Shown here: positions 37,577 through 49,293 of the stretch, one piece after another
How positions within the stretch are numbered: the stretch's first letter is position 1
Layout: the number at the start of each line of letters is the position of its first letter
Translations under genes and position numbers: made by a program
The notes under the pieces: model-generated
What the model saw: the letters and a program-made list of their open reading frames with translations, nothing else
Databases searched by the model: none
Told to the model about the DNA's origin: nothing
Assembly (NCBI RefSeq): GCF_029227915.1
Contig: NC_079888.1
Location: 23,788,001-23,852,000 of the forward strand
Direction: 5' to 3'
Length of the DNA: 64,000 nt
Source of the DNA: Hydractinia symbiolongicarpus
Lineage: Eukaryota; Cnidaria; Hydrozoa; Anthoathecata; Hydractiniidae

Positions 37577-40500
37577 TTCATTTTTGATGAGACGCTTAAT
37601 AAAAGAGGTTTAATCGCCGGGAAACAAAATCCCGCGATTTCCCGTAAATCCCGGGCTTGGCCCGTATAGTTGAATGTATACAAAGAAAGTACCCAGGAAG
37701 TAAACTCATTTCCAAAACGATTTTTTAAATTATCTTTTCACCACTAAAACGCTTGAGACTTGTAGTTTTCAGAAATGTTTTCATTTTTGATGAGACGCTA
37801 AATAAAAGAAGTTTAATCGCCGGCAAACGAAAACCCGCCATTTCCCGTAAACCCCGGACTCGGCCCGCATAGTCAAAAGTATACAAAGAAAGTACCCAGG
37901 GTGTAAACGCATTTCCCGAACGATTTTGTAAATTATTATTTCACCACTAAGGCCCATGAGACTTGTAGTATTTAAAAATAGTTTCATTTTTGATGAGACG
38001 CTGAATAAAAGAGGTTTAATCGCCGGCAAACAAAAACCCGCGACTTCCCGTAAATCCCGGACTCGGCCCGTATAGTCAAAAGTATACAAAGAAAGTACCC
38101 AGGGAGTAAACTCATTTCCCAAACGATTTTTTAAATTATTTTTTCAGCACTAAAACGCATGACACTTGTAGTTTTCAAAAATGTTTTCATTTTTGATGAG
38201 ACGCTGAATAAAAGAAGTTTAATCGCCGGCAAACGAAAACCTGCGATTTCCCGTAAATCCCGGACTCGGCCCGTATAGTCAAAAGTATACAAAGAAAGTA
38301 CCCGGGGTGTAAACACATTTCCCGAACGATTTTTTAAATTGTTATTTCACCACTAAAGCCCATGAGACTTGTAGTTTTTAAAAATGTTTTCATTTTTGAT
38401 GAGACGCTTAATAAAAGAGGTTTAATCGCCGGCAAACGAAATCCCGCGATTTCCCGTAAATCCCGGGCTTGGCCCGTATAGTCGAATGTATACAAAGAAA
38501 GTACCCAGGAAGTAAACTCATTTCCCGAACGATTTTTTAAATTTCTTTTTCAGCACTAAAACGCATGAGACTTGTAGTTTTCAAAAATGTTTTCATTTTT
38601 GATGAGACGCTGAATAAAAGAAGTTTAATCGCCGGCAAACGAAAACCTGCGATTTCCCGTAAATCCCGGATTCGGCCCGTATAGTCAAAAGTATACAAAG
38701 AAAGTACCCGGGGTGTAAACTCATTTCCCGAACGATTTTTTAAATTATTATTTCACCACTAAAGCCCATGAGACTTGTAGTTTTTAAAAATGTTTTTATT
38801 TTTGATGAGACGCTTAATAAAAGAGGTTTAATCGCCGGCAAACGAAATCCCGCGATTTCCCGTAAATCCCGGGCTTGGCCCGTATAGTCGAATGTATACA
38901 AAGAAAGTACCCAGGAAGTAAACTCATTTCCCGAACGATTTTTAAAATTTCTTTTTCACCACTAAAACGCATGAGACTTGTAGTTTTCAAAAATGTTTTC
39001 ATTTTTGATGAGACGCTGAATAAAAGAAGTTTAATCGCCGGCAAACGAAGTCCCGCGATTTCCCGTAAATCCCGGGCTTGGCCCGTATAGTCGAATGTAT
39101 ACAAAGAAAGTACCCAGGAAGTAAACTCATTTCCCGAACGATTTTTTAAATTTCTTTTTCACCACTAAAACGCATGAGACTTGTAGTTTTCAAAAATGTT
39201 TTCATTTTTGATGAGACGCTGAATAAAAGAAGTTTAATCGCCTGCAATCGAAAACCTACGATTTCCCGTAGATCCCGGACTCGGCCCATATAGTCAAAAG
39301 TATACAAAGAAAGTACCCGGGGTGTAAACTCATTTCCCGAACGATTTTTTAAATTATTATTTCACCACTAAAGCCCATGAGACTTGTAGTTTTTAAAAAT
39401 GTTTTCATTTTTGATGAGACGCTTAATAAAAGAGGTTTAATCGCCGGCAAACGAAATCCCGCGATTTTCCGTAAATCCCGGGCTTGGTCCGTATAGTCGA
39501 ATGTATACAAAGAAAGTACCCAGGAAGTAAACTCATTTCCCGAACGATTTTTTAAATTTATTTTTCACCACTAAAACGCACGAGACTTGTAGTTTTCAAA
39601 AATGTTTTCATTTTTGATGAGACGCTTAATGAAAGAGGTTTAATCGCCGGCAAACGAAAACCCGCGATTTCCCGTAAATCCCGGGCTTGGCCCGTATAGT
39701 CGAATGTATACAAAGAAAGTACCCTGTGAGTAAACTCATTTCCAGAACGATTTTTTAAATTACCTCTTTCATTAAGCGTCTCATCAAAAACGAAAACATT
39801 TTTAAAAACTACAAGTCTCATGGGCTTTAGTGGTGAAATAATAATTTAAAAAATCGTTCGGGAAATGAGTTTTCACCCGGGTACTTTCTTTGTATACTTT
39901 TGACAATACGGGCCGAGTCCGGGATGTACGGGCAATCGCAGGTTTTCGTTTGCCGGCGATTAAACTTCTTTTATTCAGCGTCTCATCAAAAATGAAAACA
40001 TTTTTGAAAACTACAAGTCTCATCCGTTTCAGTGGTGAAAAAATAATTTAAAAAATCGTTCGGGAAATGAGTTTACTCCCTGGGTACTTTCTTTGTATTC
40101 TTTTGACTATACGGGCCGAGTCCGCGATTTACGGGAAGTCGCGGGTTTTGTTTGCCGGCGATTAAACTTCTTTTATTCAGCGTCTCATCAAAAATGAAAA
40201 TATTTTTTAATACTACAAGTCTCATGGGCTTTAGTGGTGAAAAGATAATTTAAAAAATCGTTTTGGAAATGAGTTTACTCACAGGGTACTTTCTTTGTAT
40301 ACATTCGACTATACGGGCCAAGCCCGGAATTTACGGGATATCGCGGGTTTTCGTTTGCCGGCGATTAAACAACTTTCTTTAAGCGTCTCATCAAAAATGA
40401 AAACATTTCTGAAAACTACCAGTCTCATGCGTTTTAGTGGTGAAAAAATAATTTAAAAATTCGTTCGGAAAATGAGTTTACTCACTGGGTACTTTCCTTG

Positions 40501-41725
40501 TATACTTTTGACTATACGGACCGAGACCGGGATTTACGGGAAATTGAGGGTTTTCGTTTGCCGGCGATTAAACTTCTTTTATTCAGCGTCTCATCAAAAA
40601 TGAAAGCATTTTCGAAAACTACAAGTCTAATGCGTTTTAGTGGTGAAAAAATAATTTAAAAAATCGTTCGGGAAATGTGTTTACACCCTGGGTACTTTCT
40701 TTGTATACTTTTGACTATACGGGCCGAGTCCGGGATTTACGGGAAATCGCAGGTTTTCTTTTGCCGGCGATTAAACTTCTTTTATTCAGCGTCTCATCAA
40801 AAATGAAAACATTTTTAAAAACTACAAGTCTCATACGTTTTAGTGGTGAAAAAATAATTTAAAAATTCGTTCGGGAAATGAGTTTACTCACTGGGTACTT
40901 TCCTTGTATACTTTTAACTATACGGGCCGAGTCCAGGATTTACGGAAAATCGCAGGTTTTCGTTTGCCGGAGATTAAACTTCTTTTATTCAGCGTCTCAT
41001 CAAAAATGAAAACATTTTTAAAAACTACAAGTCTCATGCGTTTTAGTGGTGAAAAAGTAATTTAAAAAATCGTTCGGGAAATGAGTTTACTCCCTGGGTA
41101 CTTTCTTTGTATACTTTTGACTATACGGGCTGAGTCCGGGATTTACGAGAAATCGCAGGTTTTTGTTTGCCGGCGATTAAACTGCTTTTATTCAGCGTCT
41201 CATCAAAAATTAAAAACATTCTTGAAAACTGCAAGTCTCATGCGTTTTAGTGGTGAAATAATAATTTAAAAAATCGTTTGGGAAATGAGTTTACTCCCTG
41301 GGTACTTTCTTTGTATACTTTTGACTATACGGGCCGAGTCCAGGATTTACGGGAAATCGCAGGTTTTCGTTTGCCGGCGATTAAACTTCTTTTATTCAGC
41401 GTCTCATCAAAAATGAAAACATTTTTAAAAACTACAAGTCTTATGCGTTTTAGTGGTGAAAAAATAATTTAAAAAATCGTTCGGGAAATGTGTTTACACC
41501 CTGGGTACTTTCTTTGTATACTTTTGACTATACGGGCCGAGTCCGGGATTTACGGGAAATCGCAGGTTTTCTTTTGCCGGCGATTAAACTTCTTTTATTC
41601 AGCGTCTCATCAAAAATGAAAACATTTTTGAAAACTACAAGTCTCATGCGTTTTAGTGGTAAAAAAATAATTTAAAAAAACGTTCTGGAAATGAGTTTAC
41701 TCACAGGGTACTTTCTTTGTATACA
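37577..41725. repeat. 4149-bp compound inverted satellite unit, copy 1
   Basis: Composite unit: F-oriented monomers at 37577-39761 joined to R-oriented monomers at 39762-41725. Positions 37577-41647 match 41726-45796 with only a few substitutions noticed (for example near 38162, 39931 and 41231). The F-to-R junction reads TTTTTAAATTA then CCTCTTTCATTAAGCG. The unit also contains R-oriented four-monomer (813-bp) sub-repeats, such as 40677 to 41490. Confidence 0.9.
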
Positions 41726-44700
41726 TTCATTTTTGATGAGACGCTTAATAAAAGAGGTTTAATCGCCGGGAAACAAAATCCCGCGATTTCCCGTAAATCC
41801 CGGGCTTGGCCCGTATAGTTGAATGTATACAAAGAAAGTACCCAGGAAGTAAACTCATTTCCAAAACGATTTTTTAAATTATCTTTTCACCACTAAAACG
41901 CTTGAGACTTGTAGTTTTCAGAAATGTTTTCATTTTTGATGAGACGCTAAATAAAAGAAGTTTAATCGCCGGCAAACGAAAACCCGCCATTTCCCGTAAA
42001 CCCCGGACTCGGCCCGCATAGTCAAAAGTATACAAAGAAAGTACCCAGGGTGTAAACGCATTTCCCGAACGATTTTGTAAATTATTATTTCACCACTAAG
42101 GCCCATGAGACTTGTAGTATTTAAAAATAGTTTCATTTTTGATGAGACGCTGAATAAAAGAGGTTTAATCGCCGGCAAACAAAAACCCGCGACTTCCCGT
42201 AAATCCCGGACTCGGCCCGTATAGTCAAAAGTATACAAAGAAAGTACCCAGGGAGTAAACTCATTTCCCAAACGATTTTTTAAATTATTTTTTCAGCACT
42301 AAAACGCATGAGACTTGTAGTTTTCAAAAATGTTTTCATTTTTGATGAGACGCTGAATAAAAGAAGTTTAATCGCCGGCAAACGAAAACCTGCGATTTCC
42401 CGTAAATCCCGGACTCGGCCCGTATAGTCAAAAGTATACAAAGAAAGTACCCGGGGTGTAAACACATTTCCCGAACGATTTTTTAAATTGTTATTTCACC
42501 ACTAAAGCCCATGAGACTTGTAGTTTTTAAAAATGTTTTCATTTTTGATGAGACGCTTAATAAAAGAGGTTTAATCGCCGGCAAACGAAATCCCGCGATT
42601 TCCCGTAAATCCCGGGCTTGGCCCGTATAGTCGAATGTATACAAAGAAAGTACCCAGGAAGTAAACTCATTTCCCGAACGATTTTTTAAATTTCTTTTTC
42701 AGCACTAAAACGCATGAGACTTGTAGTTTTCAAAAATGTTTTCATTTTTGATGAGACGCTGAATAAAAGAAGTTTAATCGCCGGCAAACGAAAACCTGCG
42801 ATTTCCCGTAAATCCCGGATTCGGCCCGTATAGTCAAAAGTATACAAAGAAAGTACCCGGGGTGTAAACTCATTTCCCGAACGATTTTTTAAATTATTAT
42901 TTCACCACTAAAGCCCATGAGACTTGTAGTTTTTAAAAATGTTTTTATTTTTGATGAGACGCTTAATAAAAGAGGTTTAATCGCCGGCAAACGAAATCCC
43001 GCGATTTCCCGTAAATCCCGGGCTTGGCCCGTATAGTCGAATGTATACAAAGAAAGTACCCAGGAAGTAAACTCATTTCCCGAACGATTTTTAAAATTTC
43101 TTTTTCACCACTAAAACGCATGAGACTTGTAGTTTTCAAAAATGTTTTCATTTTTGATGAGACGCTGAATAAAAGAAGTTTAATCGCCGGCAAACGAAGT
43201 CCCGCGATTTCCCGTAAATCCCGGGCTTGGCCCGTATAGTCGAATGTATACAAAGAAAGTACCCAGGAAGTAAACTCATTTCCCGAACGATTTTTTAAAT
43301 TTCTTTTTCACCACTAAAACGCATGAGACTTGTAGTTTTCAAAAATGTTTTCATTTTTGATGAGACGCTGAATAAAAGAAGTTTAATCGCCTGCAATCGA
43401 AAACCTACGATTTCCCGTAGATCCCGGACTCGGCCCATATAGTCAAAAGTATACAAAGAAAGTACCCGGGGTGTAAACTCATTTCCCGAACGATTTTTTA
43501 AATTATTATTTCACCACTAAAGCCCATGAGACTTGTAGTTTTTAAAAATGTTTTCATTTTTGATGAGACGCTTAATAAAAGAGGTTTAATCGCCGGCAAA
43601 CGAAATCCCGCGATTTTCCGTAAATCCCGGGCTTGGTCCGTATAGTCGAATGTATACAAAGAAAGTACCCAGGAAGTAAACTCATTTCCCGAACGATTTT
43701 TTAAATTTATTTTTCACCACTAAAACGCACGAGACTTGTAGTTTTCAAAAATGTTTTCATTTTTGATGAGACGCTTAATGAAAGAGGTTTAATCGCCGGC
43801 AAACGAAAACCCGCGATTTCCCGTAAATCCCGGGCTTGGCCCGTATAGTCGAATGTATACAAAGAAAGTACCCTGTGAGTAAACTCATTTCCAGAACGAT
43901 TTTTTAAATTACCTCTTTCATTAAGCGTCTCATCAAAAACGAAAACATTTTTAAAAACTACAAGTCTCATGGGCTTTAGTGGTGAAATAATAATTTAAAA
44001 AATCGTTCGGGAAATGAGTTTTCACCCGGGTACTTTCTTTGTATACTTTTGACAATACGGGCCGAGTCCGGGATGTACGGGAAATCGCAGGTTTTCGTTT
44101 GCCGGCGATTAAACTTCTTTTATTCAGCGTCTCATCAAAAATGAAAACATTTTTGAAAACTACAAGTCTCATCCGTTTCAGTGGTGAAAAAATAATTTAA
44201 AAAATCGTTCGGGAAATGAGTTTACTCCCTGGGTACTTTCTTTGTATTCTTTTGACTATACGGGCCGAGTCCGCGATTTACGGGAAGTCGCGGGTTTTGT
44301 TTGCCGGCGATTAAACTTCTTTTATTCAGCGTCTCATCAAAAATGAAAATATTTTTTAATACTACAAGTCTCATGGGCTTTAGTGGTGAAAAGATAATTT
44401 AAAAAATCGTTTTGGAAATGAGTTTACTCACAGGGTACTTTCTTTGTATACATTCGACTATACGGGCCAAGCCCGGAATTTACGGGATATCGCGGGTTTT
44501 CGTTTGCCGGCGATTAAACAACTTTCTTTAAGCGTCTCATCAAAAATGAAAACATTTCTGAAAACTACCAGTCTCATGCGTTTTAGTGGTGAAAAAATAA
44601 TTTAAAAATTCGTTCGGAAAATGAGTTTACTCACTGGGTACTTTCCTTGTATACTTTTGACTATACGGACCGAGACCGGGATTTACGGGAAATTGAGGGT

Positions 44701-45874
44701 TTTCGTTTGCCGGCGATTAAACTTCTTTTATTCAGCGTCTCATCAAAAATGAAAGCATTTTCGAAAACTACAAGTCTAATGCGTTTTAGTGGTGAAAAAA
44801 TAATTTAAAAAATCGTTCGGGAAATGTGTTTACACCCTGGGTACTTTCTTTGTATACTTTTGACTATACGGGCCGAGTCCGGGATTTACGGGAAATCGCA
44901 GGTTTTCTTTTGCCGGCGATTAAACTTCTTTTATTCAGCGTCTCATCAAAAATGAAAACATTTTTAAAAACTACAAGTCTCATACGTTTTAGTGGTGAAA
45001 AAATAATTTAAAAATTCGTTCGGGAAATGAGTTTACTCACTGGGTACTTTCCTTGTATACTTTTAACTATACGGGCCGAGTCCAGGATTTACGGAAAATC
45101 GCAGGTTTTCGTTTGCCGGAGATTAAACTTCTTTTATTCAGCGTCTCATCAAAAATGAAAACATTTTTAAAAACTACAAGTCTCATGCGTTTTAGTGGTG
45201 AAAAAGTAATTTAAAAAATCGTTCGGGAAATGAGTTTACTCCCTGGGTACTTTCTTTGTATACTTTTGACTATACGGGCTGAGTCCGGGATTTACGAGAA
45301 ATCGCAGGTTTTTGTTTGCCGGCGATTAAACTGCTTTTATTCAGCGTCTCATCAAAAATTAAAAACATTCTTGAAAACTGCGAGTCTCATGCGTTTTAGT
45401 GGTGAAATAATAATTTAAAAAATCGTTTGGGAAATGAGTTTACTCCCTGGGTACTTTCTTTGTATACTTTTGACTATACGGGCCGAGTCCAGGATTTACG
45501 GGAAATCGCAGGTTTTCGTTTGCCGGCGATTAAACTTCTTTTATTCAGCGTCTCATCAAAAATGAAAACATTTTTAAAAACTACAAGTCTTATGCGTTTT
45601 AGTGGTGAAAAAATAATTTAAAAAATCGTTCGGGAAATGTGTTTACACCCTGGGTACTTTCTTTGTATACTTTTGACTATACGGGCCGAGTCCGGGATTT
45701 ACGGGAAATCGCAGGTTTTCTTTTGCCGGCGATTAAACTTCTTTTATTCAGCGTCTCATCAAAAATGAAAACATTTTTGAAAACTACAAGTCTCATACGT
45801 TTTAGTGGTGAAAAAATAATTTAAAAATTCGTTCGGGAAATGAGTTTACTCACTGGGTACTTTCCTTGTATACT
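41726..45874. repeat. 4149-bp compound inverted satellite unit, copy 2
   Basis: Copy of the preceding unit. F monomers at 41726-43910 are followed by R monomers from 43911, with the identical F-to-R junction. High identity ends at about 45796; from there the sequence follows the 813-bp sub-repeat phase instead. The R-to-F junction at 41725/41726 falls inside the GTATAC-ATTC-GACTATAC region of a monomer. Confidence 0.88.
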
Positions 45875-46460
45875 TTTAACTATACGTGCCGAGTCCAGGA
45901 TTTACGGAAAATCGCAGGTTTTCGTTTGCCGGAGATTAAACTTCTTTTATTCAGCGTCTCATCAAAAATGAAAACATTTTTAAAAACTACAAGTCTCATG
46001 CGTTTTAGTGGTGAAAAAGTAATTTAAAAAATCGTTCGGGAAATGAGTTTACTCCCTGGGTACTTTCTTTGTATACTTTTGACTATATGGGCTGAGTCCG
46101 GGATTTACGAGAAATCGCAGGTTTTTGTTTGCCGGCGATTAAACTGCTTTTATTCAGCGTCTCATCAAAAATTGAAAACATTCTTGAAAACTGCGAGTCT
46201 CATGCGTTTTAGTGGTGAAATAATAATTTAAAAAATCGTTTGGGAAATGAGTTTACTCCCTGGGTACTTTCTTTGTATACTTTTGACTATACGGGCCGAG
46301 TCCAGGATTTACGGGAAATCGCAGGTTTTCGTTTGCCGGCGATTAAACTTCTTTTAATCAGCGTCTCATCAAAAATGAAAACATTTTTAAAAACTACAAG
46401 TCTTATGCGTTTTAGTGGTGAAAAAATAATTTAAAAAATCGCTCTGGAAATCAGTTTACA
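45875..46460 (-). repeat. 203-bp satellite, R orientation, linking block
   Basis: About three monomers in R orientation that belong to an 813-bp (four-monomer) duplication: 45230 recurs at 46043 and 45427 at 46240. No gene is seen. Confidence 0.9.
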
Positions 46461-46882
46461 CCCTGGGTACTTTCTTTGTATACTTTTGACTATACGGGCC
46501 GAGTCTGGGATTTACGGGAAATGGCGGATTTTCGTTTGCCGGCGATTAAACTTCTTTTATTCAGCGTCCCATCAAATATGAAAATATTTTTAAAAACTAC
46601 AAGTCTCATGCGTTTAGTGGTAAAAAAATAATATAAAAAATCGTTTGGGAAATGAGTTTACTCCCTGGGTACTTTCTTTGTATTCTTTTGACTATACGGG
46701 CCGAGTCCGCGATTTACGGGAAGTCGCGGGTTTTGTTTGCCGGCGATTAAACTTCTTTTATTCAGCGTCTCATCAAAAATGAAAATATTTTTAAATACTA
46801 CAAGTCTCATGGGCTTTAGTGGTGAAAAGATAATTTAAAAAATCGTTTTGGAAATGAGTTTACTCACAGGGTACTTTCTTTC

Positions 46883-49150
46883 GAAATCGAAACTGGCATA
46901 TCAGATTGGCATTTATTTGTTGGAAGTGTGATGAGAATGAACGTGATTAAAGGCGACCCAATTGTGAAACACTACAGAAATTACAACAAAATTGACTACT
47001 TTGATTTTGAAAGAACATTATCAATGAACTTTTTGAAATTACTTGAGAACAATTACGACTTTAACCAATTCAATTTATGCATCACGTCTACGCTAAACCA
47101 TTTTGCACCATTGAAAAAGAAAATACTAAGATTCAATAACGCACCTTTTATCACCAAGGAGCTTCGCAAAGCTATTATGCACAGATCCAAACTTCGTCGC
47201 ATATATAACAAATCACGATCAAAAGAAAATTGCTCCAACTTCACTAGACAGAGAAACTACTGTGTTTCCTTATTACGAAAAACCAGACGTTCGTATTTCA
47301 AGGGTTTACGTATGACAAGCATTACTGATAATAAAAAGTTCTGGAAGTCTGTCAAGCCATTGTTTTCAAACGTTAGTTATAACACCAACAAAATTATCTT
47401 AATCGAGAAAGAAAAGATAGTCACCGACGAACAAAAATTATGCAAAATCTTCAATGAATATTACACCAACATCACGAAAAATTTACCAATCAAACCAAAC
47501 GATGATACACATACAGCAACCATTCACGATGCAATCCACTCGTATACTAATCACATCAGTATTTTGAAAATTCGTGAAAATGTGGGTTATGATGAAAAGT
47601 TCTATTTTTCGCTGGTTGAACAGCCTGATGTTCTCAAAGTCATCAAAGACATGGATGCAAAGAAATCTTCTGTTAGTGGTGATTTTCCAGTTTTTATGTT
47701 GAAAAAGTTTATTCATATCTTTGTTCCTATCCTCACTAATATTATAAATTTTTGTTTACAGTCTAATATTTTTCCTGATGATTTAAAACTTGCAGAGGTT
47801 ATACCTGTTTTTAAGAAGGATGACTGTAATGATAAGGAGAACTATAGACCTGTTAGCTTGCTTCCCTGTTTATCAAAAGTTTTTGAAAGAATAATTCTTA
47901 ATCAAATGCACACTTTTATGCATGACAAACTCAGCCCTCATCTATCAGGCTTCAGAAAGGGTTATAATACACAATATGCTCTCATTCGAATGATTGAACA
48001 ATGGAAAAGCACACTTGATAATAAGGGTGTAGTTGGAGCAGTGCTAATGGACCTTTCAAAAGCTTTTGATACTATCAACCATGATTTGCTTATTGCAAAG
48101 CTGCATGCCTATGGTTTTTCTGAATCTTCTTTATTATTTATTCACTCATACTTGAAAAATCGTTTTCAGAGAACCAGAATAAATTCTTCTTTTAGCGAAT
48201 GGCTTCCTCTTCAAGTTGGAGTTCCACAAGGATCAATCTTAGGACCTCCTTTCTTCAACTATTCTATAAACGATTTATTCTGGTTCATTATTCAATCATC
48301 CCTTTGTAACTTTGCAGATGATAACACCTTATATGCTTGTGAAAATTCATTAGAAGATGTAAAACAAACACTGCTTACTAATTTGGTCATAGTAAATAAT
48401 TGGTTTTATGAAAATTACTTAGCAATAAATTTGAAAAAGTATCAATATATTGTATTAGGTCATCACGATGAAAGTTTGATATTTAACCATTTGAAAATTG
48501 CGTGTAAATCGTCTGTAGTGCTTCTTGGTGTTACGATTGACTCGAGACTAAACTTTCATTCGCATGTCAAAAACATCTGTAATAAGGCTAGTAGGAAACT
48601 CAACGTGCTTCAAAGGATATCTTCCTTTTTGACACCCAAGATGAAGCGTTTTCTCTTCAATTCATTTATTTTGTCTCAGTTTTCTTACTGTCCCTTAGTA
48701 TGGATGTTTTGTGGAAAAGTTGCGAATAATCGAATCAATCGTATTCATGAACGTTGTCTAAGAATCATACAGGACGATATAAATGGCAGTTACGATGAAC
48801 TTTTATCTTTATGTAATGTTAAAAATATTCACATCATCAATTTACAGAATTTAATGAAAGAGGTTTACAAATTTTTAAATGGATTGTCACCTCTATATAT
48901 GAACGAGATATTTTCTGTTAGGGAAAACAAGTACAACCTTCGTTGCTTTAATTTGATCAGGCGACCAACTTGTCGGACAACGTACTATGGCTTAAATACT
49001 TTATCAAATATTGCAGGGAAGCTATGGATATCTGTGCCTGACGCTACAAAGAATGCTCCTTCTCTCGAAGCCTTCCGTAGCTCAATAAAATTTTGGGAAG
49101 GTGATGTTTGCACCTGTAAAATATGCATGGATATACCATACATATTTTAA
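46883..49150 (+). CDS. Truncated LINE ORF2: endonuclease tail plus reverse transcriptase, copy 1
   Basis: The frame is open from the satellite junction to a stop, giving 755 residues; the first ATG is at 46931. Residues 1-10 include SDWH, resembling the final His-containing motif of an endonuclease/exonuclease/phosphatase domain, so truncation removed all but that tail. The reverse-transcriptase domain shows YRPVSLLPCLSK, SGFRKGYNTQ, the motif A aspartate D390 in MDLSKAFDTINHDLL, VPQGSILG at 447-454, and the catalytic FADD at 477-480. The C-terminus has the LLGVTIDSRLNFHSHV and LSQFSYCPLVWM blocks typical of jockey/CR1-group elements. PPFFNYS follows VPQGSILG where most relatives have a PLLFN-like sequence. 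The frame is undamaged, but without an endonuclease or 5' end the copy is probably not autonomous. Identical to the copy at 50717 except V157 here versus F there. Confidence 0.9.
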   Translation, partial: EIETGISDWHLFVGSVMRMNVIKGDPIVKHYRNYNKIDYFDFERTLSMNFLKLLENNYDFNQFNLCITSTLNHFAPLKKKILRFNNAPFITKELRKAIMHRSKLRRIYNKSRSKENCSNFTRQRNYCVSLLRKTRRSYFKGLRMTSITDNKKFWKSVKPLFSNVSYNTNKIILIEKEKIVTDEQKLCKIFNEYYTNITKNLPIKPNDDTHTATIHDAIHSYTNHISILKIRENVGYDEKFYFSLVEQPDVLKVIKDMDAKKSSVSGDFPVFMLKKFIHIFVPILTNIINFCLQSNIFPDDLKLAEVIPVFKKDDCNDKENYRPVSLLPCLSKVFERIILNQMHTFMHDKLSPHLSGFRKGYNTQYALIRMIEQWKSTLDNKGVVGAVLMDLSKAFDTINHDLLIAKLHAYGFSESSLLFIHSYLKNRFQRTRINSSFSEWLPLQVGVPQGSILGPPFFNYSINDLFWFIIQSSLCNFADDNTLYACENSLEDVKQTLLTNLVIVNNWFYENYLAINLKKYQYIVLGHHDESLIFNHLKIACKSSVVLLGVTIDSRLNFHSHVKNICNKASRKLNVLQRISSFLTPKMKRFLFNSFILSQFSYCPLVWMFCGKVANNRINRIHERCLRIIQDDINGSYDELLSLCNVKNIHIINLQNLMKEVYKFLNGLSPLYMNEIFSVRENKYNLRCFNLIRRPTCRTTYYGLNTLSNIAGKLWISVPDATKNAPSLEAFRSSIKFWEGDVCTCKICMDIPYIF

Positions 49151-49293
49151 CTTTACTTATTTATTTATTTATTTTTCTTATTTTTTATCGCTGTTTGCCT
49201 TGTTTTACGTTTTGTTGTCGATTTAAAATAGTTATTTAAATACTATTGTATCTATCGACGTTAAATAAAGAGAAAATCAAAAAATCAAAAAAA
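49151..49293 (+). other. LINE 3' untranslated region and tail, copy 1
   Basis: Short A/T-rich 3' end with a TTTATTTATTTATTT tract, AATAAA at 49264-49269 and a terminal AAATC-type A-rich tail. Satellite resumes at 49294. Confidence 0.8.

Larger units (their letters stand above)
46882..49293 (+). mobile_element. 5'-truncated LINE (jockey/CR1-like), copy 1
   Basis: The 2412-bp insertion lies in R-oriented satellite. The left junction is GTACTTTCTTT then CGAAATCG. The right end has AATAAA at 49264-49269, an A-rich tail of AAATC-type repeats, then TTTGTATAC. Uninterrupted paralogues at 40294-40296 and 44443-44445 show CTTTCTTTGTATAC, so the target duplication is only TTT (3 bp). The element starts inside the endonuclease coding region, so it is a typical 5'-truncated non-LTR copy and lacks its promoter and the rest of the endonuclease. 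Confidence 0.92.

Noticed and set aside
47053-47716. Minus-strand frames of 63 and 77 codons inside the LINE, and their counterparts at 50887-51550
   Set aside because: They are antisense shadows of the reverse-transcriptase frame; both recur only because the LINE segment is duplicated.
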